This document shows positions 42,477-52,211 of a DNA stretch of 64,000 bases, one piece after another. Source of the DNA: Flavipsychrobacter sp. (GTDB lineage Bacteria; Bacteroidota; Bacteroidia; Chitinophagales; Chitinophagaceae); assembly GCA_021155965.1 (NCBI GenBank), contig JAJNBJ010000013.1, forward strand, positions 38,064 to 102,063, in the 5' to 3' direction. Each line of letters begins with the position of its first letter. Positions within the stretch are counted from its first letter, which is position 1. The translations under genes and the position numbers were made by a program. The notes beneath the pieces are model-generated. The model worked only from the letters and a program-made list of their open reading frames with translations, made no database searches and was not told the DNA's origin.

Positions 42477-42502
42477 GCAATTACATCTGTGGGTGTAATT
42501 GC
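42477..42502 (+). other. Perfect hairpin ahead of the terminator
   Basis: GCAATTACA (42477-42485) and TGTAATTGC (42494-42502) form a 9-bp stem with an 8-nt loop, 10 bp before the terminator stem. It has no T-run of its own; it may protect the mRNA 3' end. Confidence 0.45.
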
Positions 42503-42511
42503 AAAGGAATT

Positions 42512-42552
42512 AAAGTCTCCAGCCCCGTAGGCATTGGAGACTTTGCTTTTTT
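42512..42552 (+). terminator. Terminator of the cleaved-adhesin-like gene
   Basis: Stem AAAGTCTCCA (42512-42521) / TGGAGACTTT (42535-42544), 13-nt loop, followed by GCTTTTTT. The T-run overlaps the stop codon of the convergent gene. Confidence 0.75.
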
Positions 42553-42964
42553 AGATAGCCCGCATGCGGTTGTTTTTTGCATTGTGCTCTACTTCTGCAA
42601 GCCCAAGGGCTTCGAGTACCGGTGGCACATACATGCCAAAGCGCCCACGTAAACCTTTCTTTAAACCATACCAGCCGCCGACAGGGTTCTTAGGTGAGCG
42701 GCCCCAAGCTTCTACTGTTCCTTCCACTGCAGGCTTTTGCTCGTCAGCACTACCTAAGAGCATCCAGTCGCCATGTTTTTTCAGCATCTGGTGCAGATCG
42801 TTAATGCACCTAAGGTCATACCGTAAAACAGTGCTGCCAACTGTGCAAACCAAAGCCGGAGGGTCAAGAGTTTCGTCTTTGTACATGATATACTCTGATG
42901 TGCCGGGTGGTGTTTTTAATACCCATGGGTTCTCTTTTGTGCCGTTGCCTTTTACTTTTGCCAT
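42551..42964 (-). CDS. Conserved uncharacterised cytoplasmic protein
   Basis: 137 residues from the ATG at 42964 (MAKVKGNGTKENPWVLKTPP). The -7 box at 42990-42997 lies inside the longer frame starting at 43003, so that start is excluded. Strongly conserved-looking motifs are SEYIMYKDE, DLHQMLKKHGDWMLLGSADE, EAWGRSPKNPVGGWYGLKKG and a basic C-terminus (AKNNRMRA). No signal peptide. I recognise it as a widespread uncharacterised family without a known function. Confidence 0.8.
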   Translation of the reverse strand: MAKVKGNGTKENPWVLKTPPGTSEYIMYKDETLDPPALVCTVGSTVLRYDLRCINDLHQMLKKHGDWMLLGSADEQKPAVEGTVEAWGRSPKNPVGGWYGLKKGLRGRFGMYVPPVLEALGLAEVEHNAKNNRMRAI

Positions 42965-42989
42965 AAAATGAGGATGTTTTGTGGTTTTA

Positions 42990-42997
42990 CAAATATA
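42990..42997 (-). promoter_or_regulatory. Promoter -7 box of the conserved uncharacterised gene
   Basis: Minus strand TATATTTG (TAnnTTTG), 25 bp upstream of the chosen ATG at 42964 and downstream of the alternative start at 43003. Confidence 0.55.
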
Positions 42998-43034
42998 CCT
43001 CATGAAACTGTATATTAAATGTGTCTATAAGAGT

Positions 43035-43042
43035 TAAGTTTG
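43035..43042 (+). promoter_or_regulatory. Promoter -7 box of the DUF885 gene
   Basis: TAAGTTTG fits TAnnTTTG. It lies downstream of the in-frame GTG at 43021, which therefore cannot be the start; the ATG at 43051 or 43060 is used. Confidence 0.55.
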
Positions 43043-43059
43043 TAGTTTCAATGTCAGAT

Positions 43060-44829
43060 ATGAAGAAAAATGTATTGCTGTTTACTTGTGTTTCAATTTT
43101 CTGTTTTATGAGTGTTGTACAGGCAAAAATCACTGTAAGCGAAACTGATAAAAAATTCGATGAATGGAAGCAGCATTTTGTAGAAGAACTATGGAAGGTA
43201 TATCCTGCATGGGCGAGTAGTGTGGGTTATCATAAATATGACGATGTGCTGATAGTGCCTGATGATGCAGCGAGGACAAAAGAACTGGATTTTTGTAAAA
43301 AGAGCATAAAGGAACTAGCACAATTTAATCCTGAATCTCTATCGGATGCCAATAAAACGGATTATCATCTGGTGAGAAACCAGCTTGGAGGAACACTGTG
43401 GAGTATTAATTTGCTGAAAGCATGGGAGTGGGACCCATCAACATACAATATTTCGGGCAGCTTTGCAGAGATGCTTTCCAACAATTATGAACCGCTTGAT
43501 AACAGGTTGAACAACTTTTACAAGAGGATGGCCAATATCCCGGCTTATTATGAAGCAGCAAAGAGGAATATCAGCAGTCCAACAAAAGAACATACTGCAC
43601 TAGCTATTGAGCAGAACCTGGGTGGGGTATCAGTTTTTACTACCGACCTTGAAGATGCCTTAGGTAAGTCGGGACTTAGTGATGCCATGAGGCAGAACAT
43701 TAAAGAAAGAGCTGCAACTGCTATAACTGCAATAAAAGATTATGCAGACTGGTTAAAAAAGCTGAAGAATGATAATCCCCGCAGTTTTCGGCTGGGCAAG
43801 GAGCTGTATGACCAGAAATTCAATCTAGAGATGCAATCGGGTTATACTGCCGACCAGATATATGAAAAAGCGCTGCAACATAAGAAAGATCTGCATGATG
43901 ATATGATACGGCTTACCAGGCAACTGTGGCCAAAATATTTCAGCAGCGAACCTATGCCTGACAATGAATTGCAAGCCATACGCAAGATGATCGATAAGCT
44001 GTCTTTAAAACATGTTACCCCAGACTCTTTCCAATCAGCAATTGATAAACAAATACCTGAGCTGATAGCGTTTATCAATGCGAAGAACCTTATCTATATA
44101 GACCCATCGAAGCCATTGGTGGTGCGCAAAGAACCGGCATATATGGCAGGTGTAGCAGGGGCTTCTATTACTTCGCCCGGCCCGTATGATAAGAACGGCA
44201 ATACTTATTACAATGTGGGCAGCCTTTCCGGTTGGGATAAGGACAAAGCTGAAAGTTATTTGCGTGAGTATAATCATTATATACTGCAGATACTCAATAT
44301 TCACGAAGCTATACCGGGGCATTATACGCAACTGGTTTATGCAAACCAATCTCCCAGTATAATAAAAGCTATACTGGGCAATAATGCCATGATAGAAGGC
44401 TGGGCGGTATATACAGAACGTATGATGCTGGAAAATGGCTATGATGGAGATAAAGGAACTGCCTTAAATGAGGCTTCTCCTGAGATGTGGTTAATGTATT
44501 ACAAATGGAACCTGCGCAGCACTTGCAATACGATACTTGATTATAGCGTGCATACAAAGAACATGAGCAGGGATGAAGCCTTAAGTTTGTTACAGGATGA
44601 AGCATTTCAGCAAAAGGGTGAAGCAGAAGGCAAATGGAAGCGGGTGTCTGTAACACAGGTGCAACTATGCTGTTATTTTACAGGCTATACGGAGATATAT
44701 GATTTCAGGCAGGAGTTGAAAAATAAAAAGGGTGATAAGTTCAGCCTGAAACAGTTTCACGAGCAATTTCTCAGCTATGGCAGTGCGCCGGTGAAATATA
44801 TCCGGGAGTTGATGATGAAAGAATTATGA
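43060..44829 (+). CDS. DUF885-family exported metallohydrolase/peptidase
   Basis: 589 residues from the ATG at 43060 (MKKNVLLFTCVSIFCFMSVV, signal peptide); ATG 43051 adds three residues. The family zinc signature HEAIPGH (in ILNIHEAIPGHYTQLVYA) and the downstream EGWAVYTERM glutamate motif are intact, as is PAYMAGVAGASITSPGPYD. Most of the chain is alpha-helical. Family members are thermolysin-like or carboxypeptidase-like metallo-enzymes with little experimental work. Probably periplasmic. The VOC gene follows after 19 bp. Confidence 0.88.
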   Translation: MKKNVLLFTCVSIFCFMSVVQAKITVSETDKKFDEWKQHFVEELWKVYPAWASSVGYHKYDDVLIVPDDAARTKELDFCKKSIKELAQFNPESLSDANKTDYHLVRNQLGGTLWSINLLKAWEWDPSTYNISGSFAEMLSNNYEPLDNRLNNFYKRMANIPAYYEAAKRNISSPTKEHTALAIEQNLGGVSVFTTDLEDALGKSGLSDAMRQNIKERAATAITAIKDYADWLKKLKNDNPRSFRLGKELYDQKFNLEMQSGYTADQIYEKALQHKKDLHDDMIRLTRQLWPKYFSSEPMPDNELQAIRKMIDKLSLKHVTPDSFQSAIDKQIPELIAFINAKNLIYIDPSKPLVVRKEPAYMAGVAGASITSPGPYDKNGNTYYNVGSLSGWDKDKAESYLREYNHYILQILNIHEAIPGHYTQLVYANQSPSIIKAILGNNAMIEGWAVYTERMMLENGYDGDKGTALNEASPEMWLMYYKWNLRSTCNTILDYSVHTKNMSRDEALSLLQDEAFQQKGEAEGKWKRVSVTQVQLCCYFTGYTEIYDFRQELKNKKGDKFSLKQFHEQFLSYGSAPVKYIRELMMKEL

Positions 44830-44848
44830 TCTTTTAAAAAAACAAATT

Positions 44849-45220
44849 ATGGCTACACAATACCAGGGCCTGCGCACAGTAGGCTATCAAGTTACTGACA
44901 TTACAGCGGCAAAAGAATGGTACGCTAAAGTGCTGGGCATTGAACCTTATTTCGACCAACCTTTTTATGTGGGCTTTAATGTAGCCGGCTATGAACTGGG
45001 CCTGCAGCCACGCGAGACTGCCACTGTATCGAAAACAACCAATGTAGTTGCTTACTGGGGTGTAGATAATGTGCAGCAAACCTATAATGAATTACTGGCA
45101 CATGGCGCTACGCCACATGGCGAACCTATGGATGTGGGCGAGGGGATAATAGTAGCCTCAGTAAGGGATCCGTGGGGCAATGCCTTTGGCATTATTTATA
45201 ATCCGCATTTTAAGTTGTAG
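44849..45220 (+). CDS. VOC-superfamily (glyoxalase-like) protein
   Basis: 123 residues with the paired beta-alpha-beta-beta-beta modules of the vicinal-oxygen-chelate fold: LRTVGYQVTDITAAKEWYAKVLG and, after the midpoint, VAYWGVDNVQQTYNELLAHGA, ending VRDPWGNAFGIIYNP (the PxGN motif). A single VOC domain dimerises to make the active site. The enzymatic or binding role is unknown. Cytoplasmic; downstream of the DUF885 gene. Confidence 0.85.
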   Translation: MATQYQGLRTVGYQVTDITAAKEWYAKVLGIEPYFDQPFYVGFNVAGYELGLQPRETATVSKTTNVVAYWGVDNVQQTYNELLAHGATPHGEPMDVGEGIIVASVRDPWGNAFGIIYNPHFKL

Positions 45221-45226
45221 AAAGGA

Positions 45227-47212
45227 TCAATGCTTTACAACCTTTTCCAGTTTCAGTAGTACACCTTGCGCATTAAATACCTTTACAAAGTATAACCCGG
45301 AAGGGTAGTCGGCTATTGATATGTTGCCAGAATGAGTTTCATTTACCAATTGCCCTGTGGTGTTATACACTTTTATGGCTGGGTTATCCACCCCTGTTAC
45401 CGTAATGGTTCCCGTGGTAGGATTTGGAAGAACAGTTATCTCATTTGCTGTCTGAATACTGTTTAGCCCGGCAGGTACGATCGAGTGTACTGCAGAAGTA
45501 TCGGAGCATCCGTTGGCATCAGTTACTATTACGCGATATGTACCGCTGGTTGTTGCGGTATATGTGGCATTTGTCGCACCTGCAATTGGCGTAGTTCCTG
45601 ACAGCCATTGGTAAGTGACATAAGACATTGTTGTACTGAGCACAGCGCCTGTTGCTGTAATAACAGGTACCGGCAAAGGATTTACAGTGACAGCATGTGT
45701 GGCTATACTGCCCCCGCATGTATTGGAAACAGTATAGGCGATAACCTCTGTGCCGCTTGTAATGCCTGTTACCGTTCCGCCCGATACTGTTGTCTTTCCC
45801 GTTATGGAACCCCATACACCACCGGCTGATGTATCGGACAACATGATACTTGAGCCCACACATACACTTGCCGGGCCTGAAACCGGGCCTACCACAGGCA
45901 TAGCGCAGTTAAGTTTCACAACCCAGTAATCGAACTGGCCATGATTGCCCGATACGTCGCTGTCGTTGGCGTTGGAGAACCCTGCTACTATATATCCTCC
46001 TCCCCGCACCTGGAGTACCCCATTTGCTACATCGCCAGGAGATGCGCCTGTTCCGCCCATGCATTTCTGCCATTGCAGTGCGCCGGTATCTGATATCTTT
46101 ACCACCCAATAATCATAACCGCCATTGTTACCAGTAACGTCCCCGTTGTTTGAATAGGTGGTGCCTCCTATCACATAACCACCATCGTCTGTTCTATCTA
46201 TTGAAGTTGCTGCATCATCGCCCGTGCCACCGTACGATTTTTGCCATATCAGGCTTCCTGTAAGGGACATTTTTACGATCCAGTAATCATTGTCACCATG
46301 ATTACCTGTTATGTCCCCATCGTTGGAATTGCTGAAACCGGAGACAATAATGCAGCTATCGCTGGTGAACTCCATACCGCCAGATCCCCCTGAATGGTCT
46401 GATATTACATCTTTACCTGTTCCGCCAAAACATTTCTGCCAGATAAGGGCTCCCGTATCAGATATCCGTATCACCCAATAATCATCACCGCCATGGTTGC
46501 CTGAGACATCACCATCGTTCGATGCGGTGGCGCCCCCTACAATAAAGCTGCCATCCGGCATTTCCATTACCACACCTGCGTCATCATCGCCGGTGCCACC
46601 GTAGCACTTTGCCCATAAAAGCCTGCCGGTGTCAGAAAGCCGTACTACCCAAAAATCATCAATGCCATGATTGCCGACTACATCATCACTAAAAGAGTTG
46701 GTCCTGCCACAAACAATGTACCCGCCATCGGCAGTTTGTTTTACACAATGCGGGGCATCCACGCCGCTTCCGCCATATGACTTTTGCCAGATAATCCCCC
46801 CCGTTGCATTCACCTTCACGACCCAGAAGTCGAATGTACCATAGTTCAGAGTTGCATCGCCATCGTTCGATTTGCTGCTGGATGCGAATATGTACCCTCC
46901 GTCGGAGGTTTGCTGAATGTAGTTGCAATTGTCGGATAGTGAGCCGCCGTATGACCGCTGCCAGGTAATGCTCCCGGCAGGCGTTAGTTTAGCCAGCCAT
47001 GTATCATACCCGCCATTATTGAATGTTACATCTCCGTCATTAGATTCGGTAAGCCCGGCCACAATAAAACCGCTGTCGGCAGTTTGCACAATAGTACGGC
47101 CTTCTTCAAGCAGGCTGCCGCCCAGGCATTTTTGCCATTGTATAACAGGTACCTGTGCATAAGCACCTATACTTAAGAGAAACAGGATAGGCAGTAGTAG
47201 CAGTTTTTTCAT
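45227..47212 (-). CDS. T9SS-secreted beta-propeller-type repeat protein
   Basis: 661 residues from the ATG at 47212 (MKKLLLLPILFLLSIGAYAQ); TATCTTTA at 47232-47239 (minus strand) fits a promoter between this start and upstream sequence. Seven repeats of about 55-65 residues follow, each with WQKCYGGTGDD-, QTADGGYIVAG-, SNDGDVTGNHG- and DYWVVKL-like motifs, suggesting a seven-bladed propeller. One Ig/PKD-like domain (about 430-570) and a T9SS sorting domain (VLPNPTTGTITVTG to the end) complete it. Probably cell-surface or secreted. Role unknown. Confidence 0.85.
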   Translation of the reverse strand: MKKLLLLPILFLLSIGAYAQVPVIQWQKCLGGSLLEEGRTIVQTADSGFIVAGLTESNDGDVTFNNGGYDTWLAKLTPAGSITWQRSYGGSLSDNCNYIQQTSDGGYIFASSSKSNDGDATLNYGTFDFWVVKVNATGGIIWQKSYGGSGVDAPHCVKQTADGGYIVCGRTNSFSDDVVGNHGIDDFWVVRLSDTGRLLWAKCYGGTGDDDAGVVMEMPDGSFIVGGATASNDGDVSGNHGGDDYWVIRISDTGALIWQKCFGGTGKDVISDHSGGSGGMEFTSDSCIIVSGFSNSNDGDITGNHGDNDYWIVKMSLTGSLIWQKSYGGTGDDAATSIDRTDDGGYVIGGTTYSNNGDVTGNNGGYDYWVVKISDTGALQWQKCMGGTGASPGDVANGVLQVRGGGYIVAGFSNANDSDVSGNHGQFDYWVVKLNCAMPVVGPVSGPASVCVGSSIMLSDTSAGGVWGSITGKTTVSGGTVTGITSGTEVIAYTVSNTCGGSIATHAVTVNPLPVPVITATGAVLSTTMSYVTYQWLSGTTPIAGATNATYTATTSGTYRVIVTDANGCSDTSAVHSIVPAGLNSIQTANEITVLPNPTTGTITVTGVDNPAIKVYNTTGQLVNETHSGNISIADYPSGLYFVKVFNAQGVLLKLEKVVKH

Positions 47213-47260
47213 AAGCAGTATGTATGACACATAAAGATATGAAAAATGTCTGAACGCAGA

Positions 47261-49927
47261 TTACCTTTTCTTTTTAAATAATCCATCCAACCCCTTCTTT
47301 ATCTCATCTCCCGCTTTTTGGATAGTGGGGTTAGTGGTGGTTTTGGTAGTATCTCCAAACACCTGCTTCTTTATTTCATCTTTAGCAACATTCACCACTT
47401 CTTTCTTTATAGCCTGAACGGTATCTTTCACCACATGCTTCACACTATCTATTTTCTTTTCCACCTCTTTCTTTATTTCTTCTTTTATTGTGTTCACTGC
47501 ATCTCCGGCCACATTTTTCAGGTTTGTCTCTATTTTGGGGCTGGTCATAGTGCCGGTAATATTCACGGTTAGGTTCACCTTATCGCCCAGTTTTATAGGA
47601 ATGCCTGTGCTTGTTGCCTGGCTCAACAGGCCATTTACCATATTGTTGGCTTCGCTGCCCATCAATGAGCGGGGTACTGTGAAATTCACTCCGTATTTTA
47701 TGGTCTGGTCAAAACCATGGCTGCCGGCGATCTCTGCATCTATGTCGCCAATTTTGGTTTTGTAAGGTTCAACATTCACACGACCATTACTGAAGGTGAA
47801 GAACAGCTTCATGTCAGACAATTTAATGGCCTTGAACTGCTGCAGTTTCAGCTTGTCAGCAAGCATATCGGTTATGGGAAAATTGCTCAGCATCCCACTC
47901 AGCATCATCAGGTCGCCCTTACCTTCCAATGAGTTCATTACTGGCGACATAGCTCCGTCCAGCTTACCAGTCATAGTAAGGTTAGAGGTTACCTTGCCAG
48001 ATACATACCTTCCTACCGGCATCATTTTCTGCACCGTATTAAATGTGTTGAATGTCTTTTGCACATCAACAGCATTCAGGAGGTAGCTGAATGCTATATC
48101 AGGGTTCTTCTTATCGTTTTTTGTAGAATAGCTGCCGCTCATTTTTATGCTGCCGTCGAGTGCATTGCCCGATACATTTTGCAGGTTCACTGCCTGGTCG
48201 CGTATAACAAGGCTTGTTGTTACATTCGACAGGTTAATATTATCGTACTTTACTGCGCCCACTTTCACATTCAGCGATATGCCAAGATTAGCAGGTACCA
48301 GGAAAGGATCGGATGATGCCGGCTTTGGTTCACCGGCCTGTGCAGGGGCAGAGGAAGATGTGCCCATGAATTTATTGACATCTATATTGTCTGCAACAAA
48401 ATTGAATGAGCCATCCAAAGCCTCGTTCTTCAGGTAGTAGCCCAAAAGGTTATCTATACTGCCATCGCCGCCAAAGTTGGTGCCCTGGTATTTGCCCTTC
48501 ATGTTCGAAACCGTTACATTCTTTGGGTTGAAGGTGAGCGACAAGCTGTACAGGTTGATACCATCGGGATAGTCTTTGGAAGCATATGCCAGGTTGTCGA
48601 AGCTAATATTGCCGGATGCATCCAGCTTATCAAATTCTTTTTTCTGTGCGGCTGCAATAGAGCCCTTCACTGTTACATCAGCACTGATAACACCGGTTAA
48701 CTTAGTGCCCACTTCCATTTTCACCAACTTCTGCATTTGCGTAAGGTCTATCCTGCCTTTGGCAGAGGCGTCTATCCATTGGTTGCTCACTGGCGTCTTC
48801 AGCAACATGCGGAAATCGAAAGGCTGTGTGCCCAGTTCCAGGTGGCATTTTTCGAGGTTCACAACAGTATGGTCGGTAACGCCATCGGGATTGTCCACTT
48901 TCAGGCTCACCTGTATGTTCGATACTTTTTGTGGCAGGTCGGGGTATTGGAACGAGCCATCCTGTATGGCAAGGTCAACCTTGTAAGCAGGCATTTGTGT
49001 TTTGTTCATGGTGCCCTTTACGAAACCGTTCAAAGCAAGCTTGCCCGTTGTTTTTATGTCTTTAAAGTTGCTTTTATATATGCCCGGTACCAGCGAAAGG
49101 ATGTCCTTAAAATCGTTTGAAGGAGTATTGAAGGTTATATCCATTACCATATTATTGGTATCCGGCATTTGCACAAAACCCTTGGTGGAAAGCTTAAGCC
49201 CGTTCAGTTGAATTTTATCTGTATTGAAAGTGTATTTATGTGCTTTGTTGTCTATACCAAGGTCCAGGTCAATTTTTGTGGCAACCTTGTTGAGGTAAGC
49301 AATATTGCCGTTCACAAAGGTTATGGCATCTGCCGTAGTTTCTGTTGTTAAAGTAAATGCATCGCTGGTGAAGTCGCCTGAACCGCTATGGTTCAGGTTT
49401 ACGATCTCCGTGCGCATTTTACCCTGCTCGTCTTTATATTCAATATAGCCATTCTCAATGGAGTATTTACGCAGCTTCAATGATAAAGGAGCGCTTTCTG
49501 TTGTAGGTTTGGATGCAGGTTCCGGTTTAGTGATGTTCCAGTTGGCTGCACCATTCTCATGCACAATGGCATGGATACGGGGAGTGTTGAGGCCAACGTT
49601 CAATACATCATAAGTACCGTTAATTGCTTTCATCAGGTCGAGCGCCACATCTATGCTTTTTGCTGATATAAGTGTATCGTTCCTGAACTCCTCTTTACCT
49701 ATAATACTCAAGTCAATAATGCTCACTGAAAGGCGGGGGAAACTGCGGAACAAGGAGATATCCACATCCTTGAAATCTGTCACAGCATTCAGCTTCTCGT
49801 TCATTTCTTTTTTTACCAATGCCAGTATCTTGTCTTTGAACAGGATGGGCACCAATATGGCTGCTCCTATAAAGAGTATAAGGATTATACCTATGGTATA
49901 TAATATACGTTTTACGATCTTTCCCAT
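47261..49927 (-). CDS. AsmA-family envelope protein
   Basis: 888 residues from the ATG at 49927 (MGKIVKRILYTIGIILILFI), supported by a -7-like box TACATTTA at 49946-49953. One N-terminal inner-membrane helix is followed by the AsmA opening FKDVDISLFRSFPRLSVSI, long beta-rich repeats in the periplasm, and the AsmA C-terminal region (MLSNFPITDMLADKLKL, GDIDAEIAGSHGF). A Lys/Glu-rich helical tail (about 800-888) ends in FKKKR. AsmA-like/TamB-like proteins form bridges thought to carry phospholipid to the outer membrane. Confidence 0.88.
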   Translation of the reverse strand: MGKIVKRILYTIGIILILFIGAAILVPILFKDKILALVKKEMNEKLNAVTDFKDVDISLFRSFPRLSVSIIDLSIIGKEEFRNDTLISAKSIDVALDLMKAINGTYDVLNVGLNTPRIHAIVHENGAANWNITKPEPASKPTTESAPLSLKLRKYSIENGYIEYKDEQGKMRTEIVNLNHSGSGDFTSDAFTLTTETTADAITFVNGNIAYLNKVATKIDLDLGIDNKAHKYTFNTDKIQLNGLKLSTKGFVQMPDTNNMVMDITFNTPSNDFKDILSLVPGIYKSNFKDIKTTGKLALNGFVKGTMNKTQMPAYKVDLAIQDGSFQYPDLPQKVSNIQVSLKVDNPDGVTDHTVVNLEKCHLELGTQPFDFRMLLKTPVSNQWIDASAKGRIDLTQMQKLVKMEVGTKLTGVISADVTVKGSIAAAQKKEFDKLDASGNISFDNLAYASKDYPDGINLYSLSLTFNPKNVTVSNMKGKYQGTNFGGDGSIDNLLGYYLKNEALDGSFNFVADNIDVNKFMGTSSSAPAQAGEPKPASSDPFLVPANLGISLNVKVGAVKYDNINLSNVTTSLVIRDQAVNLQNVSGNALDGSIKMSGSYSTKNDKKNPDIAFSYLLNAVDVQKTFNTFNTVQKMMPVGRYVSGKVTSNLTMTGKLDGAMSPVMNSLEGKGDLMMLSGMLSNFPITDMLADKLKLQQFKAIKLSDMKLFFTFSNGRVNVEPYKTKIGDIDAEIAGSHGFDQTIKYGVNFTVPRSLMGSEANNMVNGLLSQATSTGIPIKLGDKVNLTVNITGTMTSPKIETNLKNVAGDAVNTIKEEIKKEVEKKIDSVKHVVKDTVQAIKKEVVNVAKDEIKKQVFGDTTKTTTNPTIQKAGDEIKKGLDGLFKKKR

Positions 49928-49945
49928 AAACCAGTGTATTTGCTG

Positions 49946-49953
49946 TAAATGTA
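49946..49953 (-). promoter_or_regulatory. Possible -7 box of the AsmA-family gene
   Basis: Minus strand TACATTTA (TAnnTTTA variant), 18 bp upstream of the ATG at 49927; it would exclude the in-frame start at 49957. Confidence 0.4.
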
Positions 49954-50094
49954 ACATTGTGCTATTTAATAATGAAGAAATGCAGCCCTCCTATACAAAT
50001 TTTTAACAGCTTGGTATATAACAGGTTTCGCTTGCGTTAAATTATTGTGTTTATCCAGGGATATTTGCTTATTTTACCCTTCATTTAATAAAGC

Positions 50095-52095
50095 ATGAAA
50101 CTGCCCTTTTTAACCAAACAACTGCTCATACTGGCAGCTATTTGTATAGCCACTTTTATTACATTTCAATACACCAGGGAGAACCAGTTCACCAACTGGG
50201 ATGATGATTTTTATGTAACTAATGACCCCTATATCAAAGCATTTACCAAGGAGAACCTGAAAGTCATTTTTACGGAAGATATTACCAAGAACAATTACCA
50301 CCCGTTGTGCATGCTCTCACTAGCAGTCAATTACCATTTCTCGCAACTCGACCCTGAACCATATTATACTACCAACATAATGATCCACATTGCCAATGCT
50401 ATTCTTGTATTCTTCCTTATAGTGGTGATCTGTCGGCGGCTGAAGGTAGGGGAGGGAGGTATTTTGTTCATTGCGGGCTTTGGGGCTCTGTGGTTTGGGG
50501 TGCATCCTATGCGGGTTGAGTCTGTTTCGTGGATAGCAGAGCGGAAAGATGTGCTGTATGCCTTTTTCTATTTTGCAGGTATGCTCACCTATTTGCAGTA
50601 TATAAAGGGCGATGCTAAAAAGTGGCTGTGGTATGGCGCTACTTATTTCCTGTTTGTTTTGTCCTGCCTGTCTAAGCCAATGGCTGTGGTGTTCCCCTTC
50701 TCCATTTTATGCCTGGACCTGCTGATGTGGCGCAAATGGGACCTGAAGGTGCAAATTGCTGAGAAGGCTATTTTCTTCCTTACCTCGCTGGCATGTGGTA
50801 TGATGGCGTTCTATACGCAGAACAAAACGGGTGCCGTTGCCGATTTTGGCGCACTTACCATTGGCGAGCGTATCATGTATGCCGGGTATGGCTATATCAT
50901 GTATATCTCCAAGCTGTTTAATCCAACTTATCTTTCTACTTTTTACCCATACCCGATCAGGTTTGTGAATGGCAGCCTGCCGCAAATATTCTATATGGCG
51001 CCTGTATTGGCCATTGCCAGCATTGTTGTGCCGTTATGGTATACCTGGAAGAAGAAGCGTGAGTACTTCCGGGTAGTGGCTTTTGGCATACTGTACTATG
51101 TAGCTAATGTCATGTTCGTGCTCCAATTCGTATCTGTGGGTGCAGCTATTATGGCTGACAGGTATTCTTATGTTGCCTATTTCGGGCTGATGTTCATCCT
51201 GTTCTTTTTCATTAATGAACTGGTGAAGAAATATCCCGGTGCTAAAGTGCCGGTGCTTACCATTCTGCTGGTTTCCTCTGCGGCGCTGGCATATGCCTGC
51301 TATGAGCGCACTTTTGCATGGCATGATTCTGAAAGCCTGCTTACCGATGCGATAGAGAAATACCCATTCAAAAAGGACCCTGATAAGTCGTATGACAAAA
51401 AGAACACCGGCATAGCGCAACTTTCTTACAAATGGCGGGGCAACTACTATATGGATAAGGGTGAAATAGACAAAGCGCTGGAGGATTATGAGGTGCTTAC
51501 CACCCTGCATATGGCCGATGCTAAAGTACATGACCGCGTGGCTATGATATATGCTGCAAAGAAAGACTACCAGAAAGCTTTTGAGAATTTTGACATCTCC
51601 CTGCAGATACAGAATGATGTATATAAGACCTATGTGGACCGGGCGATGGTGTACCTTGATATAAATGATACCTTGAATGCCCTTAAAGACTATGTGGTAG
51701 CTTACCAACTCAATGTTAAAGCACAAAGTGTGCTTAACGACAGCGGGTTCAATGCCGTGCAGCGTGGTGCTTATGAAATTGCATTGCGCCGATACAACCT
51801 ATTACTGAAGCTGAATACCTCGAATGTGTATTTCTATTTTTACCGTGGAGTGTCGTTGTATAGCACTGGGTTTACGCTGCCTGCTATTGCTGACTGGGAA
51901 ATAGCCGTAAAGGGTAATGTGCCGGATATTACCAAAGCAGCGTCTAATAACCTGAGTGTGGCGTATGACGCTATTGGTAACCCCATCAAGGCATTGCAAT
52001 ACCTGGAGGTAGCCCTTGCCACTGGTAATAAGCCAACGGCGGAGTTTATTAACAACATAAGGCAAAAAGCGAAGGCGGCGAGTGGGGGGAAGTAA
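50095..52095 (+). CDS. Polytopic GT-C-like protein with C-terminal TPRs (TMTC-like)
   Basis: 666 residues. About 10-11 membrane helices (about 8-410) with the PMT/TMTC-type loop signatures QFTNWDDDFYVTNDP (about 31-45), NYHPLCMLSLAVNYH and GVHPMRVESVSWIAERKDVL (about 138-157). After the membrane part come four or five TPR units (about 450-660, e.g. YYMDKGEIDKALEDYEVL, AAKKDYQKAFENFDISL). Eukaryotic TMTC proteins are O-mannosyltransferases; bacterial relatives are likely polyprenyl-sugar-dependent glycosyltransferases of envelope proteins, which would fit the O-glycosylation known in Bacteroidota (inference). Confidence 0.8.
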   Translation: MKLPFLTKQLLILAAICIATFITFQYTRENQFTNWDDDFYVTNDPYIKAFTKENLKVIFTEDITKNNYHPLCMLSLAVNYHFSQLDPEPYYTTNIMIHIANAILVFFLIVVICRRLKVGEGGILFIAGFGALWFGVHPMRVESVSWIAERKDVLYAFFYFAGMLTYLQYIKGDAKKWLWYGATYFLFVLSCLSKPMAVVFPFSILCLDLLMWRKWDLKVQIAEKAIFFLTSLACGMMAFYTQNKTGAVADFGALTIGERIMYAGYGYIMYISKLFNPTYLSTFYPYPIRFVNGSLPQIFYMAPVLAIASIVVPLWYTWKKKREYFRVVAFGILYYVANVMFVLQFVSVGAAIMADRYSYVAYFGLMFILFFFINELVKKYPGAKVPVLTILLVSSAALAYACYERTFAWHDSESLLTDAIEKYPFKKDPDKSYDKKNTGIAQLSYKWRGNYYMDKGEIDKALEDYEVLTTLHMADAKVHDRVAMIYAAKKDYQKAFENFDISLQIQNDVYKTYVDRAMVYLDINDTLNALKDYVVAYQLNVKAQSVLNDSGFNAVQRGAYEIALRRYNLLLKLNTSNVYFYFYRGVSLYSTGFTLPAIADWEIAVKGNVPDITKAASNNLSVAYDAIGNPIKALQYLEVALATGNKPTAEFINNIRQKAKAASGGK

Positions 52096-52211
52096 GTTTA
52101 AATTGTTTTCTGCATATACCTTACTCCTCAGATCTTTTTCTCTTTTCATAATCCATTAACAGCCCATGGCGTGCGATTTTTACCTGTATTGCCGGAAATA
52201 AAACTCTATTT

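Noticed and set aside
51034..51726. 230-codon minus-strand frame opposite the TMTC-like gene
   Set aside because: Antisense to conserved membrane and TPR segments; His/Ile-rich shadow composition.
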